Below are positions 1-17,442 of a stretch of 64,000 bases of DNA, piece after piece (the stretch's first letter is position 1; each line of letters opens with the position of its first letter). Source of the stretch: Microbispora hainanensis (lineage in GTDB: Bacteria; Actinomycetota; Actinomycetes; Streptosporangiales; Streptosporangiaceae); assembly GCF_036186745.1 (NCBI RefSeq), contig NZ_CP108086.1:3348001-3412000 (forward strand). Reading direction: 5' to 3'. The notes under the pieces were generated by a model, which worked only from the letters and a program-made list of their open reading frames with translations, was not told the origin of the DNA and did no database searches. A program made the translations under genes and the position numbers.

Positions 1-2540
<2,540 letters not shown>

Positions 2541-2559
2541 TTCAAAAGGGGATTATCTA

Positions 2560-6435
<3,876 letters not shown>

Positions 6436-6475
6436 CAGGTCGCCGCGGTGAGAGATCGCCGCGGCGGGCTACATA

Positions 6476-6515
6476 CGGAAAAGCGGTCCGGGGCATCCCC
6501 CGGGCCGCTTTTCCG
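6476..6515 (+). terminator. rpoBC terminator hairpin
   Basis: Outer arms CGGAAAAGCGG and CCGCTTTTCCG (6476-6486 / 6505-6515) continue through one T-G wobble into CCGGGG/CCCCGG, with a 4-nt CATC loop (6494-6497). That is 18 consecutive pairs. No long T-run follows, which is common for actinomycete terminators. Its position right after the rpoC stop fits transcription termination. Confidence 0.85.
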
Positions 6516-6647
6516 TTGTCCGCGCTCCGCGTACGCGCGCGACGCCGGGCGGGGACGGCGTGGAAACCGTGAGAAGCCCCTCGTGAGGGCGGTATGATGG
6601 GGGGCCGAGTCCTTCGACGGTCCGGCTTGGGCCGTCGGCGCAGCGGC

Positions 6648-6700
6648 ACGTCAAGACAGCGGGGCACGTCCCTCCGGGGCGTCCTCCTCTGTTTTGACGT
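6648..6700 (+). repeat. Inverted repeat overlapping the str-operon -35 box
   Basis: ACGTCAAGACAG at 6648-6659 pairs with CTGTTTTGACGT at 6689-6700 (11 Watson-Crick pairs plus one G-T). The 3' arm contains the -35 hexamer TTGACG of the rpsL promoter. It could be an operator for a dimeric regulator, or a terminator of upstream transcription. Confidence 0.6.
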
Positions 6701-6722
6701 GTTGTACGGGGGAGGGTAGGCT
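6694..6722 (+). promoter_or_regulatory. Promoter of the str operon (rpsL-rpsG-fusA)
   Basis: The -35 hexamer TTGACG (6694-6699), a 17-bp spacer and the -10 hexamer TAGGCT (6717-6722) form an almost ideal housekeeping-sigma promoter for high-G+C actinomycetes. Transcription would begin near 6729. Confidence 0.8.
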
Positions 6723-6728
6723 TTACCC

Positions 6729-6997
6729 TCGTGCCCGTCTGTGGGCTCGCATGCGTGCGCTCAAATGCCGCTTCTCGAAGAGAGGGGCGTGCGGGGGGCG
6801 CCGTGTGACTCCTCCAGATCGACCGGATCTGCTCGGGTGTGCTGCGACAAGAGCGCGACACGCCCGACCGCGGGGGTCGAAGGGGATGGAAAACCAGCAG
6901 GTCATGACACCGGCAGTACCTGCAAGCCTGTGAGAGGCGGCCTCGCCACCTCGACCGGGTCCTACGTATCACCGGCTAGGCACGAAACGGAGACGCG
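6729..6997 (+). other. Long 5' leader of the str operon
   Basis: About 270 nt lie between the predicted transcription start and rpsL. No credible gene is visible. Local inverted repeats are present, for example AGATC/GATCT near 6820-6835 and CGGGTGTG pairing with CACGCCCG near 6836-6870. The length suggests a regulatory leader rather than a simple untranslated region, but I do not recognise a known RNA family. Confidence 0.45.
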
Positions 6998-7372
6998 GTG
7001 CCCACCATTCAGCAGTTGGTCCGTAAGGGCCGGCAGGACAAGGTCAGCAAGACCAAGACTCCTGCCCTCAAGGGGAGCCCGCAGCGGCGCGGCGTTTGCA
7101 CCCGCGTTTACACGACGACCCCCAAGAAGCCCAACTCGGCGCTGCGCAAGGTGGCCCGTGTTCGGCTCACCAACGGCATCGAGGTCACGGCTTACATCCC
7201 CGGGGTGGGCCACAACCTCCAGGAGCACTCGATGGTGCTCGTGCGTGGTGGTCGTGTGAAGGACCTGCCGGGTGTTCGCTACAAGATCATCCGTGGTTCG
7301 CTGGACACTCAGGCCGTCCGCAACCGCAAGCAGGCCCGCAGCCGCTACGGCGCGAAGAAGGAGAAGAGCTGA
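6998..7372 (+). CDS. rpsL: 30S ribosomal protein S12
   Basis: Decoding-site protein of the small subunit, 124 aa, GTG start. The streptomycin-sensitivity loop [17 protein letters not shown] with its two lysines and the second loop [11 protein letters not shown] are wild type, so the sequence predicts streptomycin sensitivity at this locus. It is the first gene of the str operon; the rpsG ATG comes 1 bp after the stop, implying translational coupling. Confidence 0.97.
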   Translation: MPTIQQLVRKGRQDKVSKTKTPALKGSPQRRGVCTRVYTTTPKKPNSALRKVARVRLTNGIEVTAYIPGVGHNLQEHSMVLVRGGRVKDLPGVRYKIIRGSLDTQAVRNRKQARSRYGAKKEKS

Positions 7373-7373
7373 C

Positions 7374-7844
7374 ATGCCGCGCAAGGGTTCCCCTGGCCGC
7401 CGCCAGCTGGTCGCTGACCCGGTGCACAACTCGCCGCTGGTCACCGCTCTGATCAACAAGGTTCTCCTGGACGGCAAGCGCTCCCTCGCGCAGTCGATCG
7501 TCTACGGCGCCCTCGAGGGCTGCAGGGAGAAGACCGGCAACGACCCGGTCGTCACCCTGAAGCGCGCTCTCGACAACGTCCGCCCGACGCTCGAGGTGAA
7601 GAGCCGCCGCGTCGGTGGCGCCACCTACCAGGTGCCGGTCGAGGTCAAGGCCTCGCGCAGCACCACGCTGGCGCTGCGGTGGATCGTCCAGTACTCCCGC
7701 GCGCGCCGCGAGAAGACCATGACCGAGCGGCTCATGAACGAGCTGCTCGACGCGAGCAACGGCCTCGGCGCCAGCGTCAAGCGGCGCGAGGACACGCACA
7801 AGATGGCCGAGTCCAACAAGGCCTTCGCCCACTACCGCTGGTAG
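7374..7844 (+). CDS. rpsG: 30S ribosomal protein S7
   Basis: Head-domain protein that nucleates assembly of the 16S rRNA 3' domain and contacts E-site tRNA; 156 aa, the standard length. The start is ATG at 7374 (MPRKGSP), 1 bp after the rpsL stop; the longer open frame upstream belongs to a shadow of rpsL. The conserved TYQVPVEV block and the C-terminal AFAHYRW ending are present. S7 is the translational regulator of the str operon in E. coli; whether that holds here is unknown. Confidence 0.97.
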   Translation: MPRKGSPGRRQLVADPVHNSPLVTALINKVLLDGKRSLAQSIVYGALEGCREKTGNDPVVTLKRALDNVRPTLEVKSRRVGGATYQVPVEVKASRSTTLALRWIVQYSRARREKTMTERLMNELLDASNGLGASVKRREDTHKMAESNKAFAHYRW

Positions 7845-7877
7845 TGAGCACCGACGACGAGTTAAGGACGCGAAGAA

Positions 7878-9977
<2,100 letters not shown>

Positions 9978-9988
9978 TTCCGCTCGCG

Positions 9989-10026
9989 GTACGGCGGAGC
10001 GCCTCCAGGGGCGCCCCGCCGTGCCG
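9989..10026 (+). terminator. Hairpin between fusA and tuf
   Basis: GGTACGGCGG (9989-9998) pairs with CCGCCGTGCC (10017-10026) through one T-G wobble. After an A-C mismatch, GCGCC pairs with GGCGC, leaving a 6-nt loop. There is no T-run. It may attenuate or partly terminate, letting tuf be expressed separately from fusA. Confidence 0.6.
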
Positions 10027-10078
10027 AGCCTGAGGTAGAAGACGAAAGTCAAGTCAGAATCTCTAAGGAGACAGACCA

Positions 10079-11272
10079 GTGGCCAAGGCCAAGTTCGAGC
10101 GGAACAAGCCGCACGTGAACATCGGCACCATTGGGCACATCGACCACGGCAAGACCACTCTGACCGCGGCGATCACCAAGGTGCTTCACGACCGTTTCCC
10201 GCAGCTCAACGAGGCGACCCCGTTCGACAAGATCGACAAGGCGCCCGAGGAGAAGGCTCGCGGAATCACCATCTCCATCGCGCACGTCGAGTACCAGACC
10301 GAGAAGCGCCACTACGCCCACGTGGACTGCCCCGGTCACGCCGACTACGTGAAGAACATGATCACCGGTGCCGCCCAGATGGACGGCGCGATCCTGGTGG
10401 TCGCGGCGACCGACGGTCCGATGCCGCAGACGAAGGAGCACGTCCTCCTGGCCCGCCAGGTCGGCGTTCCCTACATCGTCGTGGCCCTCAACAAGGCCGA
10501 CATGGTCGACGACGAGGAGATCCTGGAGCTCGTCGAGCTCGAGGTCCGCGAGCTGCTGTCCGCCCAGGAGTTCCCGGGCGACGACCTGCCGGTCGTGCGC
10601 GTCTCCGCGCTCAAGGCGCTCGAGGGCGACGAGAAGTGGGGCGACTCCATCATCGAGCTCATGAACGCCGTGGACGAGAACGTCCCCGAGCCCGTTCGTG
10701 ACACCGACAAGCCGTTCCTCATGCCGATCGAGGACGTGTTCTCGATCACCGGTCGCGGCACCGTCGTCACCGGTCGTATCGAGCGCGGCATCATCAAGGT
10801 CAACGAGACCGTCGACATCATCGGCATCAAGGAGAAGAGCACCACGACGACCGTCACCGGCGTCGAGATGTTCCGCAAGCTCCTCGACGAGGGCCAGGCC
10901 GGTGACAACGTCGGTCTGCTCCTGCGCGGTATCAAGCGCGAGGAGGTCGAGCGTGGTCAGTGTGTCATCAAGCCGGGCACCACGACCCCGCACACCGAGT
11001 TCGAGGCGCAGGTCTACATCCTGTCCAAGGACGAGGGCGGCCGCCACACGCCGTTCTTCAACAACTACCGTCCGCAGTTCTACTTCCGTACGACGGACGT
11101 GACCGGCGTGGTGAACCTCCCCGAGGGCACCGAGATGGTCATGCCGGGCGACAACACCGAGATGCGCGTCGAGCTCATCCAGCCGGTCGCCATGGAAGAG
11201 GGCCTGAAGTTCGCGATCCGCGAGGGTGGCCGCACCGTCGGCGCCGGTCGCGTCACGAAGATCATCAAGTAG
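10079..11272 (+). CDS. tuf: Translation elongation factor Tu
   Basis: GTPase delivering aminoacyl-tRNA to the ribosomal A site, 397 aa. G1 is GHIDHGKTT (residues 19-27), G3 DCPGH, G4 NKAD. The C-terminal domains run through GGRHTPFF and end in TKIIK. GTG start at 10079, preceded by a good AAGGAG site at 10065-10070. It is the last gene of the str operon and is followed by a strong hairpin. Nothing marks it as an elfamycin-resistant copy at first sight, but I did not align it. Confidence 0.97.
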   Translation: MAKAKFERNKPHVNIGTIGHIDHGKTTLTAAITKVLHDRFPQLNEATPFDKIDKAPEEKARGITISIAHVEYQTEKRHYAHVDCPGHADYVKNMITGAAQMDGAILVVAATDGPMPQTKEHVLLARQVGVPYIVVALNKADMVDDEEILELVELEVRELLSAQEFPGDDLPVVRVSALKALEGDEKWGDSIIELMNAVDENVPEPVRDTDKPFLMPIEDVFSITGRGTVVTGRIERGIIKVNETVDIIGIKEKSTTTTVTGVEMFRKLLDEGQAGDNVGLLLRGIKREEVERGQCVIKPGTTTPHTEFEAQVYILSKDEGGRHTPFFNNYRPQFYFRTTDVTGVVNLPEGTEMVMPGDNTEMRVELIQPVAMEEGLKFAIREGGRTVGAGRVTKIIK

Positions 11273-11284
11273 TAGCACCGCTGG

Positions 11285-11318
11285 GCGGCGGTCGGGTCCG
11301 CGAGGGCCTGACCGCCGC
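11285..11318 (+). terminator. tuf terminator hairpin with GCGA tetraloop
   Basis: GCGGCGGTC (11285-11293) pairs perfectly with GACCGCCGC (11310-11318). The stem continues with GGGTCC/GGGCCT, including two wobble pairs, and closes on a GCGA loop (11300-11303) of the stable GNRA type. It lies 12 bp after the tuf stop. Confidence 0.75.
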
Positions 11319-11360
11319 ACCACGCAGGGGCCGGAGACGACCCCCCACGGACGACGAGAC

Positions 11361-11415
11361 CGTGATCTCGCAGTGTTTTCGGCCGAGCGCCGGCCGAAGC
11401 CACTGCCAGATCACG
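11361..11415 (+). promoter_or_regulatory. Long hairpin in the S10-operon leader
   Basis: CGTGATCT (11361-11368) pairs with AGATCACG (11408-11415). After one C-C mismatch, GCAGTG pairs with CACTGC. A further TTCGGCC/GGCCGAA arm encloses a 7-nt loop at 11385-11391. Over 20 pairs lie between the tuf terminator and rpsJ. It could be a cis-acting leader for autoregulation of the S10 operon, or a second terminator; the sequence alone does not decide. Confidence 0.6.
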
Positions 11416-11517
11416 GAGAACCGGACGGGTTCCGGGACGTCGGTCGCGTGGAAACGACCTGCGGCAACAGGCCGCGCGAAGCTTTATAGGACGACAGCGA
11501 AGGACACCGAGGCCATT

Positions 11518-11826
11518 ATGGCGGGACAGAAGATCCGCATCCGGCTTAAGGCGTATGACCACGAGGTCATCGACAGCTCGGCCAAGAAGATCGTCGAGAC
11601 GGTGACGCGGACCGGCGCCAAGGTCGCTGGCCCGGTGCCGCTGCCGACCGAGAAGAACGTGTACTGCGTCATCCGGTCGCCGCACAAGTACAAGGACAGC
11701 CGCGAGCACTTTGAGATGCGTACGCACAAGCGGCTGATTGACATCATCGACCCGACGCCGAAGACGGTCGACTCGCTCATGCGTCTCGACCTTCCCGCCG
11801 GCGTGGACATCTCGATCAAGCTCTAA
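11518..11826 (+). CDS. rpsJ: 30S ribosomal protein S10 (NusE)
   Basis: Head protein of the 30S subunit, also NusE, which links RNA polymerase to the ribosome through NusG; 102 aa. ATG start at 11518 ([11 protein letters not shown]); the much longer open frame upstream is non-coding. The family signature [13 protein letters not shown] is present. First gene of the S10 operon, 13 bp before rplC, behind a 245-bp structured gap. Confidence 0.97.
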   Translation: MAGQKIRIRLKAYDHEVIDSSAKKIVETVTRTGAKVAGPVPLPTEKNVYCVIRSPHKYKDSREHFEMRTHKRLIDIIDPTPKTVDSLMRLDLPAGVDISIKL

Positions 11827-11839
11827 GGAACGCACTGAC

Positions 11840-12496
11840 ATGGCTAAGCAGATCAAGGGCGTCCTGGGCAAGAAGCTCGGCATGACCCAGGTCTTCGATG
11901 AGGCGAACCGGGTGATCCCGGTCACCGTCGTCGAGGCCGGTCCGTGCGTGGTGACCCGGGTCCGCACTCCGGAGAAGGACGGCTACTCCGCCGTCCAGCT
12001 CGGCTACGGGCAGATCGACCCGCGCAAGGTGAACAAGCCCCTGGGCGACTACCTGCGCAAGCACGACATCACCCCGCGCCGCTACTTCGCCGAGGTTCGC
12101 ACCGACGACGCCTCCGAGTACACGGTCGGCCAGGAAGTCCTCGCCGACACCTTCGAGGCCGGGCAGTACGTCGACGTCACGGGCAAGAGCAAGGGCAAGG
12201 GCTACGCCGGTGTCATGAAGCGCCACAACTTCCGTGGTCTGGGCGCTTCGCACGGTACCCAGCGCAAGCACCGCTCCCCGGGTTCCATCGGTGGCTGCGC
12301 CACCCCGGGCCGCGTCTTCAAGGGCCTGCGCATGGCCGGCCGGATGGGCAACGTCCGCACGACGGTCCAGAGCCTCAAGGTGCACGCCGTGGACGCCGAG
12401 AAGGGCCTCATCCTGATCAAGGGTGCGATCCCCGGCGCCAACGGCAGCCTGGTCCTCCTCCGCACCGCTGCCAAGAAGGGGGTTGCTGCGAAGTGA
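11840..12496 (+). CDS. rplC: 50S ribosomal protein L3
   Basis: Early-assembly 23S rRNA binder whose central extension reaches the peptidyl-transferase centre; 218 aa. ATG start at 11840 ([17 protein letters not shown]), with AAGGA overlapping the rpsJ stop region. The basic loop with [17 protein letters not shown] is intact. The stop overlaps the rplD GTG by 4 bp, indicating coupled translation. Confidence 0.97.
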   Translation: MAKQIKGVLGKKLGMTQVFDEANRVIPVTVVEAGPCVVTRVRTPEKDGYSAVQLGYGQIDPRKVNKPLGDYLRKHDITPRRYFAEVRTDDASEYTVGQEVLADTFEAGQYVDVTGKSKGKGYAGVMKRHNFRGLGASHGTQRKHRSPGSIGGCATPGRVFKGLRMAGRMGNVRTTVQSLKVHAVDAEKGLILIKGAIPGANGSLVLLRTAAKKGVAAK

Positions 12497-13143
12497 CCAC
12501 GACCATTGACGTCCTCGACGCCAGCGGCGCCAAGACGGGGACCGTCGACCTCCCCGAGGAGGTCTTCGGGGCCAAGGTCAACGTCCCGCTGATCCACCAG
12601 GTGGTCGTCGCCCAGCTCGCCGCTCGCCGGCAGGGCACCCACGCGACCAAGACCCGCGGTGACGTCTCCGGTGGCGGCAAGAAGCCGTACCGGCAGAAGG
12701 GCACCGGCCGCGCCCGTCAGGGCTCGACCCGCGCTCCGCAGTTCGCCGGCGGTGGCACCGTCCACGGCCCGCAGCCGCGCTCGTACGAGCAGCGGACGCC
12801 GAAGAAGATGAAGGCGGCGGCCCTGAAGGGCGCGCTGTCCGACCGCGCCGGCGGCGGTCGCGTCCACGTGGTGGACAGCCTGGTCACGGGTGAGACGCCC
12901 AAGACCAAGGCCGCCCTGGAGGCCCTGCGCAAGATCACGCAGGCCCGCAGCGTGCTCGTCGTCGTCGACGAGAACGACGAGATCACCTGGCTCAGCCTGC
13001 GTAACGCGCCCGAGGTCCACCTGCTGGACGCGGGACAGCTGAACACCTACGACGTGCTGTGCCACGACGACGTGGTCTTCACCCGTGAGGCCTACGACCA
13101 GGTCGTGGCCCGGCTGGCGAAGAGCGGGAAGGAAGAGGCCTGA
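12493..13143 (+). CDS. rplD: 50S ribosomal protein L4
   Basis: Lines the constriction of the peptide exit tunnel with L22; 216 aa. GTG start at 12493 inside the GTGA overlap with rplC. The tunnel loop [16 protein letters not shown] is conserved, with no macrolide-resistance deletion obvious. In E. coli L4 represses its own operon; the long hairpin upstream of rpsJ would be the place to look for an equivalent. Its stop overlaps the rplW ATG by 1 bp. Confidence 0.96.
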   Translation: MTTTIDVLDASGAKTGTVDLPEEVFGAKVNVPLIHQVVVAQLAARRQGTHATKTRGDVSGGGKKPYRQKGTGRARQGSTRAPQFAGGGTVHGPQPRSYEQRTPKKMKAAALKGALSDRAGGGRVHVVDSLVTGETPKTKAALEALRKITQARSVLVVVDENDEITWLSLRNAPEVHLLDAGQLNTYDVLCHDDVVFTREAYDQVVARLAKSGKEEA

Positions 13144-13445
13144 TGCAGAAGATCGCCGACCCGCGCGACATCATCCTCAAGCCGATCGTCTCTGAGAAGA
13201 GCTACGGCCTGATCGATGAGCACAACAAGTACACGTTCCTGGTGCGCAAGGGTGCCAACAAGACGCAGGTGAAGATCGCCGTCGAGCAGATCTTCGGCGT
13301 CAAGGTGACCGGCGTGAACACGATCAACCGCCAGGGCAAGCGCAAGCGGACCCGGCACGGCTACGGCCAGCGCCCGGACACCAAGCGCGCGATCGTGAGC
13401 CTGGCCGAGGGCGACCGTATCGACATCTTCGGTCAGATCGGCTAG
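13143..13445 (+). CDS. rplW: 50S ribosomal protein L23
   Basis: Exit-tunnel protein, docking site for trigger factor and signal recognition particle; 100 aa. ATG at 13143 shares one base with the rplD stop. The core [12 protein letters not shown] and the C-terminal RPDTKRAIV segment are typical. A 129-bp gap with stable hairpins follows before rplB, unusual inside an otherwise tightly packed operon. Confidence 0.96.
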   Translation: MQKIADPRDIILKPIVSEKSYGLIDEHNKYTFLVRKGANKTQVKIAVEQIFGVKVTGVNTINRQGKRKRTRHGYGQRPDTKRAIVSLAEGDRIDIFGQIG

Positions 13446-13458
13446 CACCTGCCGCAGC

Positions 13459-13539
13459 GGGGAGAGGGGCCCCTCGCCTCCGAGCGAGGGACTCGCCCCA
13501 TTGAGTAAGCACCGGGGGGACCGCCGTGAGGCGGACCCC
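13459..13539 (+). promoter_or_regulatory. Two hairpins in the rplW-rplB gap
   Basis: The first is nested. GGGGAGAG near 13459 can pair with CTCGCCCC (ending 13499) around a perfect CCCTCGC/GCGAGGG stem (13471-13477 / 13484-13490). The second pairs GGGG, one A-A mismatch, then CCGCC with GGCGG and CCCC (13516-13539) and ends in a GTGA tetraloop. They may tune expression of rplB onward; no promoter was clear. Confidence 0.5.
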
Positions 13540-13574
13540 GACCGGTACGAACCGACGAAGGATGAACGAAAGAG

Positions 13575-14411
13575 ATGGGCATCCGTAAGTACAAGCCGAC
13601 GACTCCGGGTCGTCGCGGCGCGAGCGTCTCGGACTTCGCCGAGATCACGCGCAGCACTCCGGAGAAGTCGCTGCTTGCCCCCCTGCACAGCAAGGGCGGC
13701 CGTAACGTCCACGGCCGGGTGACCGCCCGGCACCAGGGAGGCGGGCACAAGCGCGCCTACCGGATCATCGACTTCCGCCGCCACGACAAGGACGGGATCC
13801 CGGCCAAGGTCGCTCACATCGAGTACGACCCCAACCGCACGTCCCGCATCGCGCTGCTGCACTACGCCGACGGCGAGAAGCGTTACATCCTCGCCCCGGT
13901 CGGCCTCAAGCAGGGGGACCAGGTCGAGAACGGCCCCGCGGCCGACATCAAGCCGGGCAACTGCCTGCCGCTGCGCAACATTCCGACCGGTACCTTCATC
14001 CACGCGGTGGAGCTGCGTCCCGGTGGCGGCGCCAAGCTCGGCCGTAGCGCCGGCGCGCAGATCCAGCTGCTCGCCAAGGAGGGCATGTACGCCACGCTGC
14101 GCATGCCGTCCGGAGAAATGCGTCAGGTCGACGTGCGCTGCCGGGCCTCCGTGGGCCAGGTGGGCAACGCCGAGCAGGCCAACATCAGCATCGGTAAGGC
14201 CGGCCGCAACCGCTGGAAGGGCAAGCGCCCCACGGTCCGCGGTGTTGCCATGAACCCGGTCGACCACCCGCACGGCGGTGGTGAGGGCAAGACCTCCGGT
14301 GGTCGTCACCCGGTCAACCCGAAGGGCAAGCCGGAGGGTCGCACCCGCCAGCCGAACAAGCCCAGCGACCGGCTGATCATCCGTCGTCGGAGCAAGAGGA
14401 AGAAGCGGTAG
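13575..14411 (+). CDS. rplB: 50S ribosomal protein L2
   Basis: Largest 23S-binding protein, needed for subunit association and near the peptidyl-transferase centre; 278 aa. ATG at 13575 ([14 protein letters not shown]). The conserved [16 protein letters not shown] block contains the functionally important histidine. The C-terminus is lysine/arginine rich (RRRSKRKKR). rpsS follows after 11 bp. Confidence 0.97.
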   Translation: MGIRKYKPTTPGRRGASVSDFAEITRSTPEKSLLAPLHSKGGRNVHGRVTARHQGGGHKRAYRIIDFRRHDKDGIPAKVAHIEYDPNRTSRIALLHYADGEKRYILAPVGLKQGDQVENGPAADIKPGNCLPLRNIPTGTFIHAVELRPGGGAKLGRSAGAQIQLLAKEGMYATLRMPSGEMRQVDVRCRASVGQVGNAEQANISIGKAGRNRWKGKRPTVRGVAMNPVDHPHGGGEGKTSGGRHPVNPKGKPEGRTRQPNKPSDRLIIRRRSKRKKR

Positions 14412-14422
14412 GAGCAGCCGAA

Positions 14423-14701
14423 ATGCCACGTAGTCTTAAGAAGGGTCCCTTCGTGGACGATCACCTTCAGAAGAAGGTGGACGCCCAGAACGAGAAGGGC
14501 ACCAAGAACGTCATCAAGACGTGGTCGCGGCGCTCCATGATCGTGCCCGACATGATCGGCCACACGATCGCCGTGCACGACGGCCGCAAGCACGTCCCGG
14601 TGTTCATCACCGAGTCGATGATCGGTCACAAGCTCGGTGAGTTCGCCCCCACGCGGACGTTCCGCAGCCACGTCAAGGAAGACCGCCGCAGCCGGCGGTA
14701 A
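14423..14701 (+). CDS. rpsS: 30S ribosomal protein S19
   Basis: Head protein forming a complex with S13 and contacting the large subunit; 92 aa. The start [15 protein letters not shown] and the [13 protein letters not shown] block are diagnostic. ATG at 14423, 11 bp after rplB; rplV follows after 33 bp. Confidence 0.97.
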   Translation: MPRSLKKGPFVDDHLQKKVDAQNEKGTKNVIKTWSRRSMIVPDMIGHTIAVHDGRKHVPVFITESMIGHKLGEFAPTRTFRSHVKEDRRSRR

Positions 14702-14734
14702 GCGCCTTCAAGCCAGCAGTTAGAGGAGAAAGCG

Positions 14735-15088
14735 ATGGAAGCCAGGGCACAGGCGCGGTACGCGCGCCACACGCCCCGGAAGGCCCGCCGCGTGGTGGAC
14801 CTCATTCGCGGGCTGCCCGCTTCGGAGGCGCAGGCCGTGCTGCAGTTCGCTCCCCAGGCGGCGAGCGAGACCGTTTACAAGGTGCTCTCGAGCGCGATCG
14901 CGAACGCTGAGCACAACTTCAAGCTCGACCGGGACACGCTCTTCGTGAGCCGGGCGTGGGTCGACGAGGGCCCGACGCTCAAGCGCTTCCGCCCGCGTGC
15001 CCAGGGTCGTGCCTATCGGATCAACAAGCGGACCAGCCACATCACTGTGATCGTGGAGTCCCGCGAGCCGAAGGGAAGGACCCGCTAG
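14735..15088 (+). CDS. rplV: 50S ribosomal protein L22
   Basis: Tunnel-lining protein, 117 aa. Starts [23 protein letters not shown]; the beta-hairpin tip [13 protein letters not shown], where erythromycin-resistance changes usually fall, is of normal length. An AGAGGAG site sits just before the ATG at 14735. The stop TAG shares one base with the rpsC GTG. Confidence 0.97.
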   Translation: MEARAQARYARHTPRKARRVVDLIRGLPASEAQAVLQFAPQAASETVYKVLSSAIANAEHNFKLDRDTLFVSRAWVDEGPTLKRFRPRAQGRAYRINKRTSHITVIVESREPKGRTR

Positions 15089-15933
15089 TGGGCCAGAAGG
15101 TTAACCCGCACGGGTTCCGCCTCGGCATCACGACCGACTTCAAGAGCCGGTGGTACGCCGACAAGCTGTACAAGTCGTACGTCGCCGAGGACGTGGCGAT
15201 CCGTCGCATGCTGCAGAAGGGCATGGAGCGGGCCGGCATCTCCAAGGTCGAGATCGAGCGCACGACCGACCGCGTCCAGGTCGACATCCACACCGCCCGG
15301 CCGGGCATCGTCATCGGCCGTCGCGGCGCGGAGGCCGACCGCATCCGCGGCGACCTGGAGAAGCTGACCAAGAAGCAGGTCCAGCTGAACATCCTCGAGG
15401 TGAAGAACCCCGAGATCGACGCGCAGCTCGTCGCGCAGGGCGTGGCCGAGCAGCTCTCCAGCCGCGTCTCGTTCCGCCGGGCCATGCGCAAGGCCATGCA
15501 GTCCGCCATGAAGAGCGGGGCCAAGGGCATCCGTGTCCAGTGCTCCGGCCGTCTGGGCGGCGCCGAGATGTCGCGCTCGGAGTTCTACCGCGAGGGCCGC
15601 GTGCCCCTGCACACGCTCCGTGCGGACGTCGACTTCGGCTTCTACGAGGCCCGCACCACCTTCGGCCGCATCGGCGTGAAGGTGTGGATCTACAAGGGCG
15701 AGGCCCCGACCAGCCGCTCCGAGCGGGAGGCGGCCGCGGCCGGCGCCCGTGCGAGCCAGCGTCGTGAGCGCGACGACCGTCGCGGTGGCGCGGGCGACCG
15801 TCCGCGTCGTGGCGGCGACCGTCCCCGTCGTGGCGGCGCAGGCCGCGGCGACCGTGCACCCAGGACTGAGGCGGCCGCGCAGGCCGCCCCCGAGACCGGC
15901 CCGGCGGAGCAGCCGGGTGCTGAAGGGAGCTGA
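15088..15933 (+). CDS. rpsC: 30S ribosomal protein S3 with long basic C-terminal tail
   Basis: mRNA-entry-channel protein with an N-terminal KH domain ([11 protein letters not shown] near residue 73) and the S3 C-terminal domain; it contributes to mRNA unwinding. At 281 aa it is about 50 residues longer than the E. coli protein. The extra part (from about residue 225) is an Arg-Gly-rich repeat ([20 protein letters not shown]) ending in an acidic Ala/Pro stretch, a tail seen in many actinobacteria. GTG start at 15088 overlaps the rplV stop by 1 bp. Confidence 0.96.
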   Translation: MGQKVNPHGFRLGITTDFKSRWYADKLYKSYVAEDVAIRRMLQKGMERAGISKVEIERTTDRVQVDIHTARPGIVIGRRGAEADRIRGDLEKLTKKQVQLNILEVKNPEIDAQLVAQGVAEQLSSRVSFRRAMRKAMQSAMKSGAKGIRVQCSGRLGGAEMSRSEFYREGRVPLHTLRADVDFGFYEARTTFGRIGVKVWIYKGEAPTSRSEREAAAAGARASQRRERDDRRGGAGDRPRRGGDRPRRGGAGRGDRAPRTEAAAQAAPETGPAEQPGAEGS

Positions 15934-15935
15934 CC

Positions 15936-16355
15936 ATGCTGATCCCGCGCAGGGTCAAGCACCGCAAGCAGCACCGGCCCGACCGCAGCGGAGCCGCCAA
16001 GGGCGGCACCCGGGTCGTCTTCGGCGAGTTCGGCATTCAGGCGCTTGAGCACTCCTACGTGACCAACCGCCAGATCGAGGCCGCGCGTATCGCCATGACC
16101 CGGCACATCCGCCGTGGCGGCAAGGTGTGGATCAACATCTTCCCGGACCGTCCCCTGACGAAGAAGCCGGCCGAGACCCGCATGGGTTCCGGTAAGGGTT
16201 CTCCGGAGTGGTGGATCGCCAATGTCAAGCCCGGCCGTGTCATGTTCGAGCTGTCCGGTGTCGCCGAGCCCGTGGCCCGCGAGGCCATGCGGCGCGCGAT
16301 GCACAAGCTCCCCATGAAGTGCCGTTTCGTCAAGCGTGAAGTGGGTGAGGCGTGA
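15936..16355 (+). CDS. rplP: 50S ribosomal protein L16
   Basis: Organises the A-site side of the large subunit and helps position tRNA; 139 aa. Starts [17 protein letters not shown]; the [12 protein letters not shown] segment is conserved. ATG 2 bp after rpsC. The stop TGA overlaps the rpmC ATG by 1 bp. Confidence 0.97.
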   Translation: MLIPRRVKHRKQHRPDRSGAAKGGTRVVFGEFGIQALEHSYVTNRQIEAARIAMTRHIRRGGKVWINIFPDRPLTKKPAETRMGSGKGSPEWWIANVKPGRVMFELSGVAEPVAREAMRRAMHKLPMKCRFVKREVGEA

Positions 16356-16591
16356 TGGCTAAGGGTCTGACCGCCGCGGAGCTGCGTGTCGAGGACCAGG
16401 AGGTGCTGGTCCAGAAGCTGAAGGAAGCCAAGGAGGAGCTGTTCAACCTCCGCTTCCAGGCGGCGACGGGTCAGCTGGAGAGCCACGGGCGGCTGCGCGC
16501 CGTCCGCCGCGAGATCGCCCGCATCTACACCGTGATGCGCGAGCGCGAGCTCGGAATCGTCACGGTCGAGAAGGAGCCGAGCGATGTCTGA
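16355..16591 (+). CDS. rpmC: 50S ribosomal protein L29
   Basis: Small helical-hairpin protein beside the tunnel exit; 78 aa. ATG at 16355 ([11 protein letters not shown]) was preferred over GTG at 16352, which would only add one residue; both overlap the rplP stop. The [14 protein letters not shown] motif is diagnostic. It overlaps rpsQ by 8 bp. Confidence 0.95.
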   Translation: MAKGLTAAELRVEDQEVLVQKLKEAKEELFNLRFQAATGQLESHGRLRAVRREIARIYTVMRERELGIVTVEKEPSDV

Positions 16592-16883
16592 AGCAACCGA
16601 GACCCCTACCACTGAGACGACCGCGGAGACGGCGCGGAACTACCGCAAGACCCGCGAGGGCCTGGTCGTCAGCGACAAGATGGACAAGACCGTCGTCGTC
16701 GCCGTCGAGGACCGCGTCAAGCACCCGCTGTACGGCAAGGTCATCCGCCGTACGACGAAGTACAAGGCCCACGACGAGCAGAACGCCTGCGGCGTCGGCG
16801 ACCGCGTCCTCCTGATGGAGACCCGGCCGCTCTCGGCCACCAAGCGGTGGCGGGTCGTCGAGATCCTCGAGAAGGCCAAGTAA
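16584..16883 (+). CDS. rpsQ: 30S ribosomal protein S17
   Basis: Primary 16S rRNA binder of the 30S body; 99 aa. The OB-fold core contains [15 protein letters not shown] and [11 protein letters not shown]. It carries a Thr/Glu-rich N-terminal extension of about 20 residues, common in actinobacteria. ATG at 16584 lies inside the end of rpmC. A 190-bp gap with a stable hairpin follows. Confidence 0.96.
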   Translation: MSEATETPTTETTAETARNYRKTREGLVVSDKMDKTVVVAVEDRVKHPLYGKVIRRTTKYKAHDEQNACGVGDRVLLMETRPLSATKRWRVVEILEKAK

Positions 16884-16901
16884 CACACCACAGACGCGCC
16901 T

Positions 16902-16929
16902 CGTGGGGGGTGGGAGACCGCCCCCCATG
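16902..16929 (+). terminator. Hairpin after rpsQ with GAGA tetraloop
   Basis: TGGGGGG (16904-16910) pairs with CCCCCCA (16921-16927). TGG/CCG extends the stem inward to a GAGA loop (16914-16917), and further pairs extend it outward. It divides the S10-operon genes from rplN onward and may be a terminator or attenuator at the S10/spc boundary. Confidence 0.6.
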
Positions 16930-17073
16930 ATGGCGTCCAAGGGGCGGGGCCGGGCATCGGTCCCGTCCGCCCGCGGCGGCGGTCGTACGGCTGTCGCCGA
17001 GGGAAAAAGACCACATCAGGTTCGGCCAGGCTCACCGCGAGGGTGAGAACCGGCACGACAAACAGGAGTAGAC

Positions 17074-17442
17074 GTGATCCAGCAGGAGTCGCGGCTCAAG
17101 GTCGCCGACAACACGGGTGCCAAGGAGATTCTGTGCATCCGCGTTCTCGGCGGCTCGGGTCGGCGCTACGCGGGAATCGGCGACGTCATCGTTGGCACGG
17201 TGAAGGACGCTATTCCCGGCGGGGGCGTTAAGAAAGGCGACGTTGTCAAGGCTGTCGTGGTGCGCACCGTGAAGGAGCGCCGCCGCCCCGACGGCTCCTA
17301 CATCCGCTTCGACGAGAACGCCGCGGTCATCATCAGGGACAGCGGCGACCCTCGGGGCACCCGCATCTTCGGCCCCGTCGGCCGTGAACTGCGCGACAAG
17401 AAGTTCATGCGCATCATCTCGCTCGCGCCGGAGGTGCTGTGA
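17074..17442 (+). CDS. rplN: 50S ribosomal protein L14
   Basis: Interface protein that forms an intersubunit bridge and is the docking site for silencing factor RsfS; 122 aa. Starts [18 protein letters not shown]; the [12 protein letters not shown] block is characteristic. GTG at 17074. It is the first gene of the spc group, 190 bp after rpsQ. The stop overlaps the rplX ATG by 1 bp. Confidence 0.97.
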   Translation: MIQQESRLKVADNTGAKEILCIRVLGGSGRRYAGIGDVIVGTVKDAIPGGGVKKGDVVKAVVVRTVKERRRPDGSYIRFDENAAVIIRDSGDPRGTRIFGPVGRELRDKKFMRIISLAPEVL

